A stretch of 64,000 nucleotides of DNA, from NCBI RefSeq assembly GCF_035304305.1, contig NZ_DATGQG010000038.1, positions 1 through 64,000 on the forward strand, read 5' to 3'. The position numbers and the translations under genes were made by a program. The stretch comes from Ferrovibrio sp035304305 (GTDB taxonomy: Bacteria > Pseudomonadota > Alphaproteobacteria > Ferrovibrionales > Ferrovibrionaceae). Below are positions 45,139 to 51,918 of the stretch, piece after piece. The notes under the pieces are model-generated. The model made no database searches. It worked only from the letters and a program-made list of their open reading frames with translations, and was not told where the DNA came from. Numbering within the stretch: position 1 is the first letter of the stretch; each line of letters starts with the position of its first letter.

Positions 45139-45867
45139 ATGCCCGACATCTTCGTGTTCATCGCCATCGGCTTCTTCGCGCAGCTGGTGGACGGGGCGCT
45201 CGGCATGGCTTTCGGCCTGCTGTCGACCACCAGCATGCTGGCCTTCGGGGTGCCGCCAGCGACCGCCAGCGCCATTACCCATATCGCCGAGATCTTCACC
45301 ACCGCCGCTTCGGGCGCCTCGCATGTCTATCACCGCAATGTGGACTGGCGGCTGGTGCGCCGGTTGGCCCTGGCCGGCATGACCGGTGGCGCGATCGGCG
45401 CCTATCTGCTCTCCAATGTCGACGGCAAGGTTATCGCGCCGGTGGTGTCGCTCTACCTGATCGGGCTCGGCTGCTTCATCCTGTTCAAGGCCTTCCGGCC
45501 GCTCTGGCCGGCCGAGATCCGCGGCCCGCTGGTGCCCGGCGTCGGCCTGGGCGGCGGAATCCTCGATGCCGCGGGCGGCGGCGGCTGGGGGCCGATCGTC
45601 ACCGGATCGCTGATCGGCCGCGGCCTGCAGCCGCGCAAGGTGATCGGTTCCACCAATCTCACCGAGTTTCTCGTCACGGCGACGATCTCGGCGGTGTTCA
45701 TTCTCAATCTCGGCTGGTCGGATCTCGATGCCGCCCTGGGGCTGGTGATCGGCGGCGTGCTGGCGGCACCGCTCGGCGGCTTCCTGGTCAGCCGCGTCCC
45801 GACCCGCGCACTGATGATCGCCGTCGGCGTGATCATCATCGCCACCAGCCTGCTGCGCCTCTTCTGA
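45139..45867 (+). CDS. Sulfite exporter TauE/SafE family protein
   Basis: Inner-membrane permease of the TauE/SafE (DUF81) family, about eight helices in 242 aa. The two related halves begin IGFFAQLVDGALGMAFGL and GVGLGGGILDAAGGGGWGPI, the characteristic repeated motif. GGAGGGG precedes the ATG by one base group, giving a strong start. The family exports sulfite, sulfoacetate or related anions; substrate not determinable. Divergent from hrcA. Confidence 0.85.
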   Translation: MPDIFVFIAIGFFAQLVDGALGMAFGLLSTTSMLAFGVPPATASAITHIAEIFTTAASGASHVYHRNVDWRLVRRLALAGMTGGAIGAYLLSNVDGKVIAPVVSLYLIGLGCFILFKAFRPLWPAEIRGPLVPGVGLGGGILDAAGGGGWGPIVTGSLIGRGLQPRKVIGSTNLTEFLVTATISAVFILNLGWSDLDAALGLVIGGVLAAPLGGFLVSRVPTRALMIAVGVIIIATSLLRLF

Positions 45868-46090
45868 ACGGCATGAGCAGTGCTTGATTTAACCGGTTTC
45901 GTACCCATCTCTTTAACTATGCAGCAGCAGCCGTTCCGATATCCGCCAGGGCCCTGCCGGGAGACGCATGTCTTGTCCCGGAACGGCCGCTGACGATCTG
46001 CTGAAAGCATATCTCTTCCGTTCCGGGTTTTCGCACAGCCGCAACCGCCTTCTGGCGTGATGTCCTTGTCCTGCATGGGGAGCTGCAGCC

Positions 46091-46294
46091 GTGACCGCCC
46101 GTCTCCGGACCTATTTCTGCGATCAGTGTAACCAGACCGTGCCCCGGGCCGCATTGCGCTGCCCGTGGTGCTTCCGTCCCGTCCATCAGCTCGGCACCGT
46201 TCCGACGATTTTCCGGAACCTGCCCATGCAGACGGACCAGCCGGCGGACGAGTCGCGCGCCGCAAACGCGCAATCCGGGAGCCAGAGGCCATGA
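46091..46294 (+). CDS. Small zinc-ribbon protein, unknown function
   Basis: A 67-residue protein starting with GTG, preceded by GGGGAG at good spacing. Two CxxC pairs (FCDQCNQ and RCPWCFR, at roughly 9-12 and 24-27) form a zinc-ribbon; the second half is polar and unstructured. Its TGA overlaps the mscS-like ATG (ATGA), which supports that it is real and translated with the channel gene. I do not recognise a named family. Confidence 0.6.
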   Translation: MTARLRTYFCDQCNQTVPRAALRCPWCFRPVHQLGTVPTIFRNLPMQTDQPADESRAANAQSGSQRP

Positions 46295-47244
46295 GCGTTC
46301 CAGGCACGGTCCGGCGGATCATCTGGCCTGCCATCACGACGGCCGCCAGCATCTGCATCTATCTTCTCCACCAGCAGGCCTTCGACGCCCTGAATCTCGG
46401 CGTCGATGCCAAGGCCGTGCGCGGAATTTCGGGTGCCGCGAGCTACTTCGCCGCCGCCTGGCTGGGCGGCCGGCTGATCGGCATCGCGCTCGAGCGCGTC
46501 GGCAGCAACCGCCGCCGCGTGCCCAAGCTGCTCCAGGAGCTTGTTTCGGTGGCATTGTTCGTTGCCGCGGCGATCGCCACCATCATCCTAGTGTTCGGGC
46601 ATTCCGTGACCGGCGCGCTGGCTGGGTCCGGCCTGGTCCTCGCGATCCTGGGTTTCGCCATCCGCAACGCGCTGGCCGACGTCCTGTCCGGCATCGCGCT
46701 CGGCCTCGAGGCGCCCTACCGCATCGGCGACTGGGTGGAGATCGACAGCACGATCCGCGGCCGCATCGTCGAGATCGGCTGGCGCACCACGCGCCTGCTG
46801 TCGCGCGACGATACCTACACCATTCTGCCCAACAGCCAGATCGCCCGGCAGCGGCTGACCAACTACAGCGCGCCGCGCCGCCATTACCGCACCAAGGTGC
46901 AGATCCTGCTCAATCACGACGTGCCGGTGGCCACCGCAAAGGCGCTGCTGGCCGAGGCGGCCGCGCGGCCCTCGATCATCCTGACCACGCCGGCGCCGGA
47001 CGTGCGGGTGATTTCCTACGATGCCGACGGGATCCGCTATGCGGTCCGGTTCTGGGTGCCGAGTTTCGCGGAAGACGTCGATTGCCGCGATGCCGTGCTC
47101 ACGGCGATCGATGCCGCGATCCGCGAACGCGGCCTGGCGCCGCCGCATTCGCGCCTGCGTCTGGTCGGCGATACGCCGCATCCGGCACAGGTGGAAGCAC
47201 CGGTTGAAATGCGGCCTCAGTTGCGCACGGCTTCGTCAGCTTGA
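46291..47244 (+). CDS. Mechanosensitive ion channel, MscS family
   Basis: Inner-membrane channel of 317 residues. Four N-terminal hydrophobic segments precede the MscS core, where the pore helix reads GSGLVLAILGFAIRNALADVLSG and continues into the beta domain EAPYRIGDWVEI. The C-terminal domain resembles cytoplasmic MscS_3-type. The start overlaps the zinc-ribbon gene by 4 bp. Gating by tension is inferred from the family; the coupling to a zinc-ribbon protein is unusual. Confidence 0.87.
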   Translation: MSVPGTVRRIIWPAITTAASICIYLLHQQAFDALNLGVDAKAVRGISGAASYFAAAWLGGRLIGIALERVGSNRRRVPKLLQELVSVALFVAAAIATIILVFGHSVTGALAGSGLVLAILGFAIRNALADVLSGIALGLEAPYRIGDWVEIDSTIRGRIVEIGWRTTRLLSRDDTYTILPNSQIARQRLTNYSAPRRHYRTKVQILLNHDVPVATAKALLAEAAARPSIILTTPAPDVRVISYDADGIRYAVRFWVPSFAEDVDCRDAVLTAIDAAIRERGLAPPHSRLRLVGDTPHPAQVEAPVEMRPQLRTASSA

Positions 47245-47346
47245 CAAAGCGGCAGAAGGGGGCAGATTGACCTCATGGAACAGATCGGCGCCACGTCCCT
47301 GATCCAGCCGACCCTGCGGTCGAACCGACTCATCGCAGGCGTCTAG

Positions 47347-47388
47347 CCCCTGGCGCGGCGTCAAGGAGACGCACGCCGGGGCCAGGGG
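47347..47388 (+). promoter_or_regulatory. Imperfect hairpin in the leader of the Rnk-like gene
   Basis: CCCCTGGC (47347-47354) pairs with GCCAGGGG (47381-47388) and GGCGT (47357-47361) with ACGCC (47373-47377) around a loop that contains AAGGAG. It lies between mscS-like and Rnk-like genes; no T-tract follows, so it is a leader structure or weak terminator. Confidence 0.4.
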
Positions 47389-47457
47389 AACTTCTCCAAA
47401 CAAGCGGATCCTGCCTCTTGGCGCCGTGCGCATCGCGCGGCGCGGCGGAGATGTGCC

Positions 47458-48003
47458 ATGTCCAAGCCCCGTTGCCAGCTGACAACGAAGGATTTCAGCA
47501 TCCTCCAGGAACTGCTCGAGAAGGATACGCGTCACGACGATGCCTTCCTTCGCCTGCTGCGGCAGAAGCTGTCCTCGGCCACCGTCGTGTTCCAGGAGGA
47601 TATCGATCCCCAGGTCGCGACGATCAACAGCCGCGTGGAGTTCACGGTCGACGGCGTCGCCGACCGGCGCACCCTGGTCTATGGCGGCGTGAACGTGTTT
47701 TCGGAGCGCACCCTGCCGGTCACCACCCTGCGCGGCCTCGCATTGCTCGGCCTGCCTTCGGGCGAATCGATCACCGTCGAGCGCTCCGACGGCCGCGAGG
47801 AATTCATCCGCCTCGACTGGGTGTCCAGCCAGCCGGAAGCGGTGATCCGCAAGCGGATGCAGTTCGCGATGATGCCCGGCGCGACGGAGGAAGCGCCGTC
47901 CAGCGTCGTCGCGTTCAGCCCCCGCAGCAAACCGTCGGCGGCGCGCATGGCTGCGACACCGCCGGGCCCCGATGATGACGATCCCGGTCCGCGCGCGGCC
48001 TAG
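47458..48003 (+). CDS. Rnk-like/GreA C-terminal domain protein
   Basis: A 181-residue protein whose central 90 residues match the Rnk/GreA-GreB C-terminal fold: VATINSRVEF, RRTLVYGG and LRGLALLGLPSGESI. Rnk-type proteins bind RNA polymerase near the secondary channel and affect nucleoside diphosphate kinase expression; alphaproteobacterial relatives are annotated as nucleoside diphosphate kinase regulators. The C-terminal 40 residues are a disordered Ser/Pro/Asp tail not found in Rnk. GGAGATG lies upstream of the ATG. Its end overlaps tspO by 4 bp (convergent). Confidence 0.72.
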   Translation: MSKPRCQLTTKDFSILQELLEKDTRHDDAFLRLLRQKLSSATVVFQEDIDPQVATINSRVEFTVDGVADRRTLVYGGVNVFSERTLPVTTLRGLALLGLPSGESITVERSDGREEFIRLDWVSSQPEAVIRKRMQFAMMPGATEEAPSSVVAFSPRSKPSAARMAATPPGPDDDDPGPRAA

Positions 48004-48500
48004 CGGTTGGCCTGCCAGATCAGCGCATTGAGCAGTCCGGCATAGCTGACCCAGGCGAGATAGGGCAGCAGCAGCCAGGCTGCCCGGCGATCATGGCGGC
48101 GGAAGGCAAGCGCGGTGGCGGCGATCGCCAGCCAGAGCAGCACCAGCTCCGCCAGCGCCCAGCCGATCTGCCGCGCGCCGAAGAACAGCGCCGACCAGCC
48201 GAGATTGAGCATCAGCTGCAGGGCGAAGAGCAGCAGCGCGCCGCGTGCGCCCTGCAGCCCGTTGGCGCGCCAGACCAGCCAGGCGGCGATCGCCATCAGG
48301 GCGAACAGGGTCGTCCAGACGATCGGAAAGGCGATGGCGGGCGGCGTGATGGCGGGCTTGGCGAGCGTCGGATACCAGGTTGCCACCGAGTCCGACGTGA
48401 TCGCGCCGCCGATGGTGGCGACGCCGAAACAGAGAACCAGGAATGCGCCGAGCGCGGCGAGGCTCGGCATGGCGAAGGCGGGGACGGGAGCTGTGCGCAT
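48000..48500 (-). CDS. tspO: TspO/MBR family protein
   Basis: Membrane translocator/tryptophan-rich sensory protein with five predicted helices, 166 aa. Family markers are WYPTLAKPAITPP in the first loop, NLGWSALFFGARQIG and YLAWVSYAGLLNALIW. Relatives bind porphyrins and regulate tetrapyrrole or stress responses. The start at 48500 gives normal length; a later ATG at 48470 is possible. Convergent with the Rnk-like gene. Confidence 0.9.
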   Translation of the reverse strand: MRTAPVPAFAMPSLAALGAFLVLCFGVATIGGAITSDSVATWYPTLAKPAITPPAIAFPIVWTTLFALMAIAAWLVWRANGLQGARGALLLFALQLMLNLGWSALFFGARQIGWALAELVLLWLAIAATALAFRRHDRRAAWLLLPYLAWVSYAGLLNALIWQANR

Positions 48501-48576
48501 GCAGACGAGATAGATGCCGGACGCGACGCGCCCAGCCGGTTCGCCGGTCACAAGGAAACTGGTTTTCCGGAGGAAA

Positions 48577-48651
48577 TGGAGCGGGCGATGAGATTCGAAC
48601 TCACGACCCCAACCTTGGCAAGGTTGTGCTCTACCCCTGAGCTACGCCCGC
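48577..48651 (-). tRNA. tRNA-Gly (GCC)
   Basis: Complete cloverleaf on the minus strand with encoded CCA: acceptor GCGGGCG/CGCCCGC, D arm TAGCTCAGGGGTAGAGC, anticodon loop TTGCCAA (anticodon GCC) closed by CAACC/GGTTG, T arm GTGAGTTCGAATCTCAT. It reads glycine codons GGC and GGU. Confidence 0.97.
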
Positions 48652-48685
48652 TCAACAGATCCGGGCGGCCCCGAAGGAGCGCCGG

Positions 48686-48707
48686 GCAACCGGAGGGGCC
48701 CGGTTGC
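48686..48707. other. Perfect 8-bp inverted repeat upstream of tRNA-Gly
   Basis: GCAACCGG (48686-48693) and CCGGTTGC (48700-48707) surround a 6-nt loop, 35 bp upstream of the tRNA-Gly gene on its strand. No T-tract follows in either direction. Confidence 0.45.
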
Positions 48708-48919
48708 AGGCGCGCAATATACCCAGCCGCTTTCCCGATGCAAGCGTCTCGTGGCACAAAATCCCGCCGCCATGCGCGCCACGGTTCCGGGCAAGGTATT
48801 TTCCTGCCTATGAGATTCCGGCGGGCTCCGACGGCCCTTGCGCCGGCCCCGGCTTACCTGTATTGGGTTGCGCCTCGCACCGGGGCTACGGTTTTTCCGC
48901 CCGCCCGGCTGCCATATGG

Positions 48920-48995
48920 GTCCCCATCGTCTAGAGGCCTAGGACGGCGCCCTCTCACGGCGCAAACCGGGGTTCGAATCCCCGTGGGGACGCCA
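48920..48995 (+). tRNA. tRNA-Glu (CUC)
   Basis: Complete cloverleaf with encoded CCA: acceptor GTCCCCA with TGGGGAC, D arm CGTCTAGAGGCCTAGGACG, anticodon stem GCGCC/GGCGC with loop CTCTCAC (anticodon CTC), T arm CCGGGGTTCGAATCCCCG. TTTT follows the CCA. It decodes GAG. Confidence 0.97.
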
Positions 48996-49210
48996 TTTTC
49001 CGGCATTCCATCCCGATATGGCTGAAGTTCGTCCGCGCATCTGACAGCGCGATGCCGGTGTCGTGACCGCGATGCTTCCGGAAACCTGATCTTCGACACC
49101 GCCGCCTTGATCGCCTCGCCGCTGGGCGGGCTTCTGCCAGCAATCCTCGACGCTGGCGGTGGCGGCCGGCTTTACCGCGATTTTCGTGATCGGCAGCCTC
49201 GACGGGGGCT

Positions 49211-49708
49211 TCAGTCCGCCGCATCCTGTTCGGCCGGCATGTCGACCGGCACCCCTGGCTCCATCTTGGAGCTGCGGATGGTGAGCGCCGTCTTCACATG
49301 GGCGACGTTGGGCAGGGCGGTCAGTTCGCGGGTCAGGAAGGTCTGATAGGCGTCCCAGTCGCGGGCGACGATCTTCAGGATGAAATCGTTCTCGCCGGCC
49401 AGCATGTAGCATTCGCGCACCTGCGGCCAGTTGGCCACGGTCTGCTCGAAGGCCACCAGGTCATGCTCGGCCTGGCTGTTCAGCCCGACCATGGCGAAAA
49501 CGGTAACGCCGTAGCCGAGCAGCTGCGGATTCAGCTCGGCATGGTAGCCCTTGATGTAGCCGGCCTCCTCGAGGGCGCGGACCCGGCGCAGGCAGGGCGG
49601 TGCCGAAATGCCGACCCGCTGGGCAAGCTCCACATTGGTCATCCGCCCGTCGGCCTGCAGGTCGGCAAGGATCTTGCGATCGATCAGGTCGAGCTTGACT
49701 CGTTGCAT
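49211..49708 (-). CDS. Lrp/AsnC family transcriptional regulator
   Basis: Leucine-responsive type regulator, 165 aa: N-terminal HTH (DRKILADLQADGRMTNVELAQRVGISAPPCLRRVRALEE) and C-terminal ligand-binding RAM domain (VRECYMLAGENDFILKIV). The open frame runs far upstream but only the ATG at 49708 gives the family N-terminus. It is divergent from trxB, and a perfect AT-rich tandem repeat lies 28 bp upstream of its start, which may be its own binding site. Likely a global or amino-acid-responsive regulator. Confidence 0.93.
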   Translation of the reverse strand: MQRVKLDLIDRKILADLQADGRMTNVELAQRVGISAPPCLRRVRALEEAGYIKGYHAELNPQLLGYGVTVFAMVGLNSQAEHDLVAFEQTVANWPQVRECYMLAGENDFILKIVARDWDAYQTFLTRELTALPNVAHVKTALTIRSSKMEPGVPVDMPAEQDAAD

Positions 49709-50014
49709 GGAATTTCTCGCCAGTGGAGATTTGCGTAATAATATTATAAGCAATAATATTATAAGCCGCAGCCGATTTCCAAGGGGCGGCGCCGATTTGT
49801 TTGTGCTGCCCGGGGCGTGCAGGCCAGGCCGGACCGCCAACGGCAGGTTGACGCCCGCCCTATATGGAAGGGGTAAGTGCAGCCGGCGCGGACGTTTTCG
49901 GTTATCTAACAGCGCCGGAGGCTGCCGAGTCGCGGCTTTGCAGGTCGCGACCCGGCTGCCATAATTTAAAATCGTTTTCAGCGCCGCCTGGACAGCGGCT
50001 GGAGTTGATGTGAC
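49709..50014. other. lrp/trxB divergent intergenic region
   Basis: A 306-bp gap. It contains the 49737-49766 tandem repeat close to lrp and a GC-rich stretch followed by a moderately AT-rich stretch (TATATGG at about 49860, TTATCT near 49902) that may hold the trxB promoter. No ORF or RNA gene is supported in it. Confidence 0.5.
49737..49766. repeat. Two perfect tandem copies of AATAATATTATAAGC
   Basis: The 15-mer AATAATATTATAAGC is at 49737-49751 and 49752-49766. Each copy contains the palindrome ATAATATTAT (49738-49747 and 49753-49762), spaced 15 bp centre to centre. On the minus strand each copy gives TATAAT, so they may be twin -10 boxes for lrp, Lrp operator half sites, or both. The island is nearly pure AT in a GC-rich genome. 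Confidence 0.8.
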
Positions 50015-50983
50015 ATGGCCACCACCCACCGCACCAAGGTTCTGATACTGGGCTCCGGCCCCGCCGGCGCGACCGCCGCGATCTATGCCGCGCGCGCTTC
50101 GCTCAAGCCGATCATGGTGCATGGGCTGCAGCCGGGCGGCCAGCTCACCATCACCACCGACGTGGAGAACTATCCGGGCTTCGCCGAGGTCATCCAGGGA
50201 CCCTGGCTGATGCAGCAGATGGAGGCGCAGGCGCAGCATGTCGGCACCACCATCATCCATGACTACATCGTCTCGGTGGATCTCTCGAAGCGGCCCTTCG
50301 TGGCCAGGGGCGATTCCGGTGACACCTATGTCGCCGACACGCTGATCATCGCCACCGGCGCCCAGGCGCGCTGGCTCGGCCTGCCGAGCGAGCAGACCTT
50401 CCAGGGCTTCGGCGTCTCGGCCTGCGCCACCTGCGACGGCTTCTTCTTCCGCGGCAAGAAGGTAGTCGTGGTCGGCGGCGGCAACACGGCCGTGGAAGAG
50501 GCGCTGTATCTGACCAACCACGCCAGTGAAGTCACCGTGGTGCACCGGCGCGACAGCTTCCGCGCCGAGAAGATCCTGCAGGAGCGGCTGTTCGCCAATC
50601 CGAAGATCAAGGTGGTCTGGGATCATGTCATCGACGAGATTCTCGGCGACGAGGAGCCCAGGGGCGTCACCGGCGTGCGGCTGAAGAACGTGAAGACCGG
50701 CGCCACGCAGGAACTCGCCACCGACGGCGTCTTCATCGCCATCGGCCATACGCCCAATACCGAGCTGTTCAAGGGCCAGCTGCCGCTCGATGCGGAAGGC
50801 TACATCACCACCAAGCCGGGCACGACGCAGACTGCGATCCCGGGCGTCTTCGCCGCCGGCGACGTGCAGGACAAGATCTACCGTCAGGCGGTGACCGCAG
50901 CGGGCACCGGATGCATGGCCGCACTGGAAGCCGAGAAGTTCCTCGCGCATCACCTGCAGCCGGCGGCCGAAGCGGCCGACTGA
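50015..50983 (+). CDS. trxB: Thioredoxin-disulfide reductase
   Basis: NADPH-dependent flavoenzyme that reduces thioredoxin. The 322-residue protein has the FAD motif GSGPAGATAAIYAARA, the redox-active CATCDG (CxxC), the NADPH site VVGGGNTAVEEALYL and the C-terminal FAD motif GVFAAGDVQDKIYRQ. Divergent from lrp, followed by lysR after 37 bp, the lrp | trxB-lysR layout seen in related alphaproteobacteria. Confidence 0.96.
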   Translation: MATTHRTKVLILGSGPAGATAAIYAARASLKPIMVHGLQPGGQLTITTDVENYPGFAEVIQGPWLMQQMEAQAQHVGTTIIHDYIVSVDLSKRPFVARGDSGDTYVADTLIIATGAQARWLGLPSEQTFQGFGVSACATCDGFFFRGKKVVVVGGGNTAVEEALYLTNHASEVTVVHRRDSFRAEKILQERLFANPKIKVVWDHVIDEILGDEEPRGVTGVRLKNVKTGATQELATDGVFIAIGHTPNTELFKGQLPLDAEGYITTKPGTTQTAIPGVFAAGDVQDKIYRQAVTAAGTGCMAALEAEKFLAHHLQPAAEAAD

Positions 50984-51020
50984 CGCCGGCCATATCGGCC
51001 GGGGGGCCGGGGGGAGTACT

Positions 51021-51917
51021 ATGTCCGCGCTGGACTGGGACAAGCTGCGCATCTTCCACGCCGTTGCCGAAGCCGGCAGCCTCACCCATGCCGGTGAGAC
51101 GCTGGGCCTCAGCCAGTCGGCCGTGAGCCGCCAGATCGGCGCGCTGGAAGCACAGCTCAATGTGACGCTGTTTCACCGGCATGCCCGCGGCCTGATTCTC
51201 ACCGAACAGGGCGAACTGCTGTTCCGCACCGCGCGCGAGATCTTCTCGCGGCTGGCGGTGGCCGAGGCGATGATCGCCGATTCCAAGGACAAGCCGACCG
51301 GCGAGCTCTGTGTCACCACCACGGTCGCCTTCGGCACGATCTGGCTGGCGCCGCGGCTGAAGGAATTCATCGAGCTCTATCCCGACCTGCGCATCGAGAT
51401 GGTGGTGGACGACCGCGAACTCGATCTCTCCATGCGCGAGGCCGATGTGGCGATCCGCATGTGGAAGCCGACCCAGGCGGATCTCGTCTACCGCAAGCTG
51501 ATCACCGTGCATAACCATGTCTACGCTTCGGTGGATTACGTCACCCGCCATGGCGCCCCGCAGACCATCGAGGATCTCGATAACCATGCGCTGATCGTCT
51601 ACGGCGAGGAGGCGCCGGCGCATTTCAACAACATCAACTGGCTGCTCGAGATCGGCAGCCCGGACCGCCCGCGCGCGCCGGTGCTGACGGTGAACAACGT
51701 GTACGGCGTGATGCAGGCGGTGGCCAGCGGCCTGGGTATCGCGGCGCTGCCCGATTACATGGTGGAAGGCAATCCGCGCATCGTGCGCGTGCTGCCGAAC
51801 ATCGACGGGCCCAGCTTCGACACGTTCCTCGTCTATCCGGAGGAATTGCGCAATACCAAGCGGCTGGCCGTGTTCCGCGACTTCCTGCTGCGCAAGGTTG
51901 CCGACTGGCATTACTGA
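51021..51917 (+). CDS. LysR family transcriptional regulator
   Basis: Tetrameric regulator, 298 aa. N-terminal winged helix: WDKLRIFHAVAEAGSLTHAGETLGLSQSAVSRQI, then the effector-binding domain. GGGGGAG precedes the ATG. It lies between trxB and a histidine kinase gene; the spacing to the kinase is one base, so they are probably co-transcribed. Target genes and effector unknown; location beside trxB suggests redox or oxidative-stress control, an inference. Confidence 0.9.
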   Translation: MSALDWDKLRIFHAVAEAGSLTHAGETLGLSQSAVSRQIGALEAQLNVTLFHRHARGLILTEQGELLFRTAREIFSRLAVAEAMIADSKDKPTGELCVTTTVAFGTIWLAPRLKEFIELYPDLRIEMVVDDRELDLSMREADVAIRMWKPTQADLVYRKLITVHNHVYASVDYVTRHGAPQTIEDLDNHALIVYGEEAPAHFNNINWLLEIGSPDRPRAPVLTVNNVYGVMQAVASGLGIAALPDYMVEGNPRIVRVLPNIDGPSFDTFLVYPEELRNTKRLAVFRDFLLRKVADWHY

Positions 51918-51918
51918 G

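Noticed and set aside
45868..46090. Possible extra small gene or RNA between the TauE gene and the zinc-ribbon gene
   Set aside because: No convincing frame, terminator or RNA fold; I see only ordinary promoter-like DNA.
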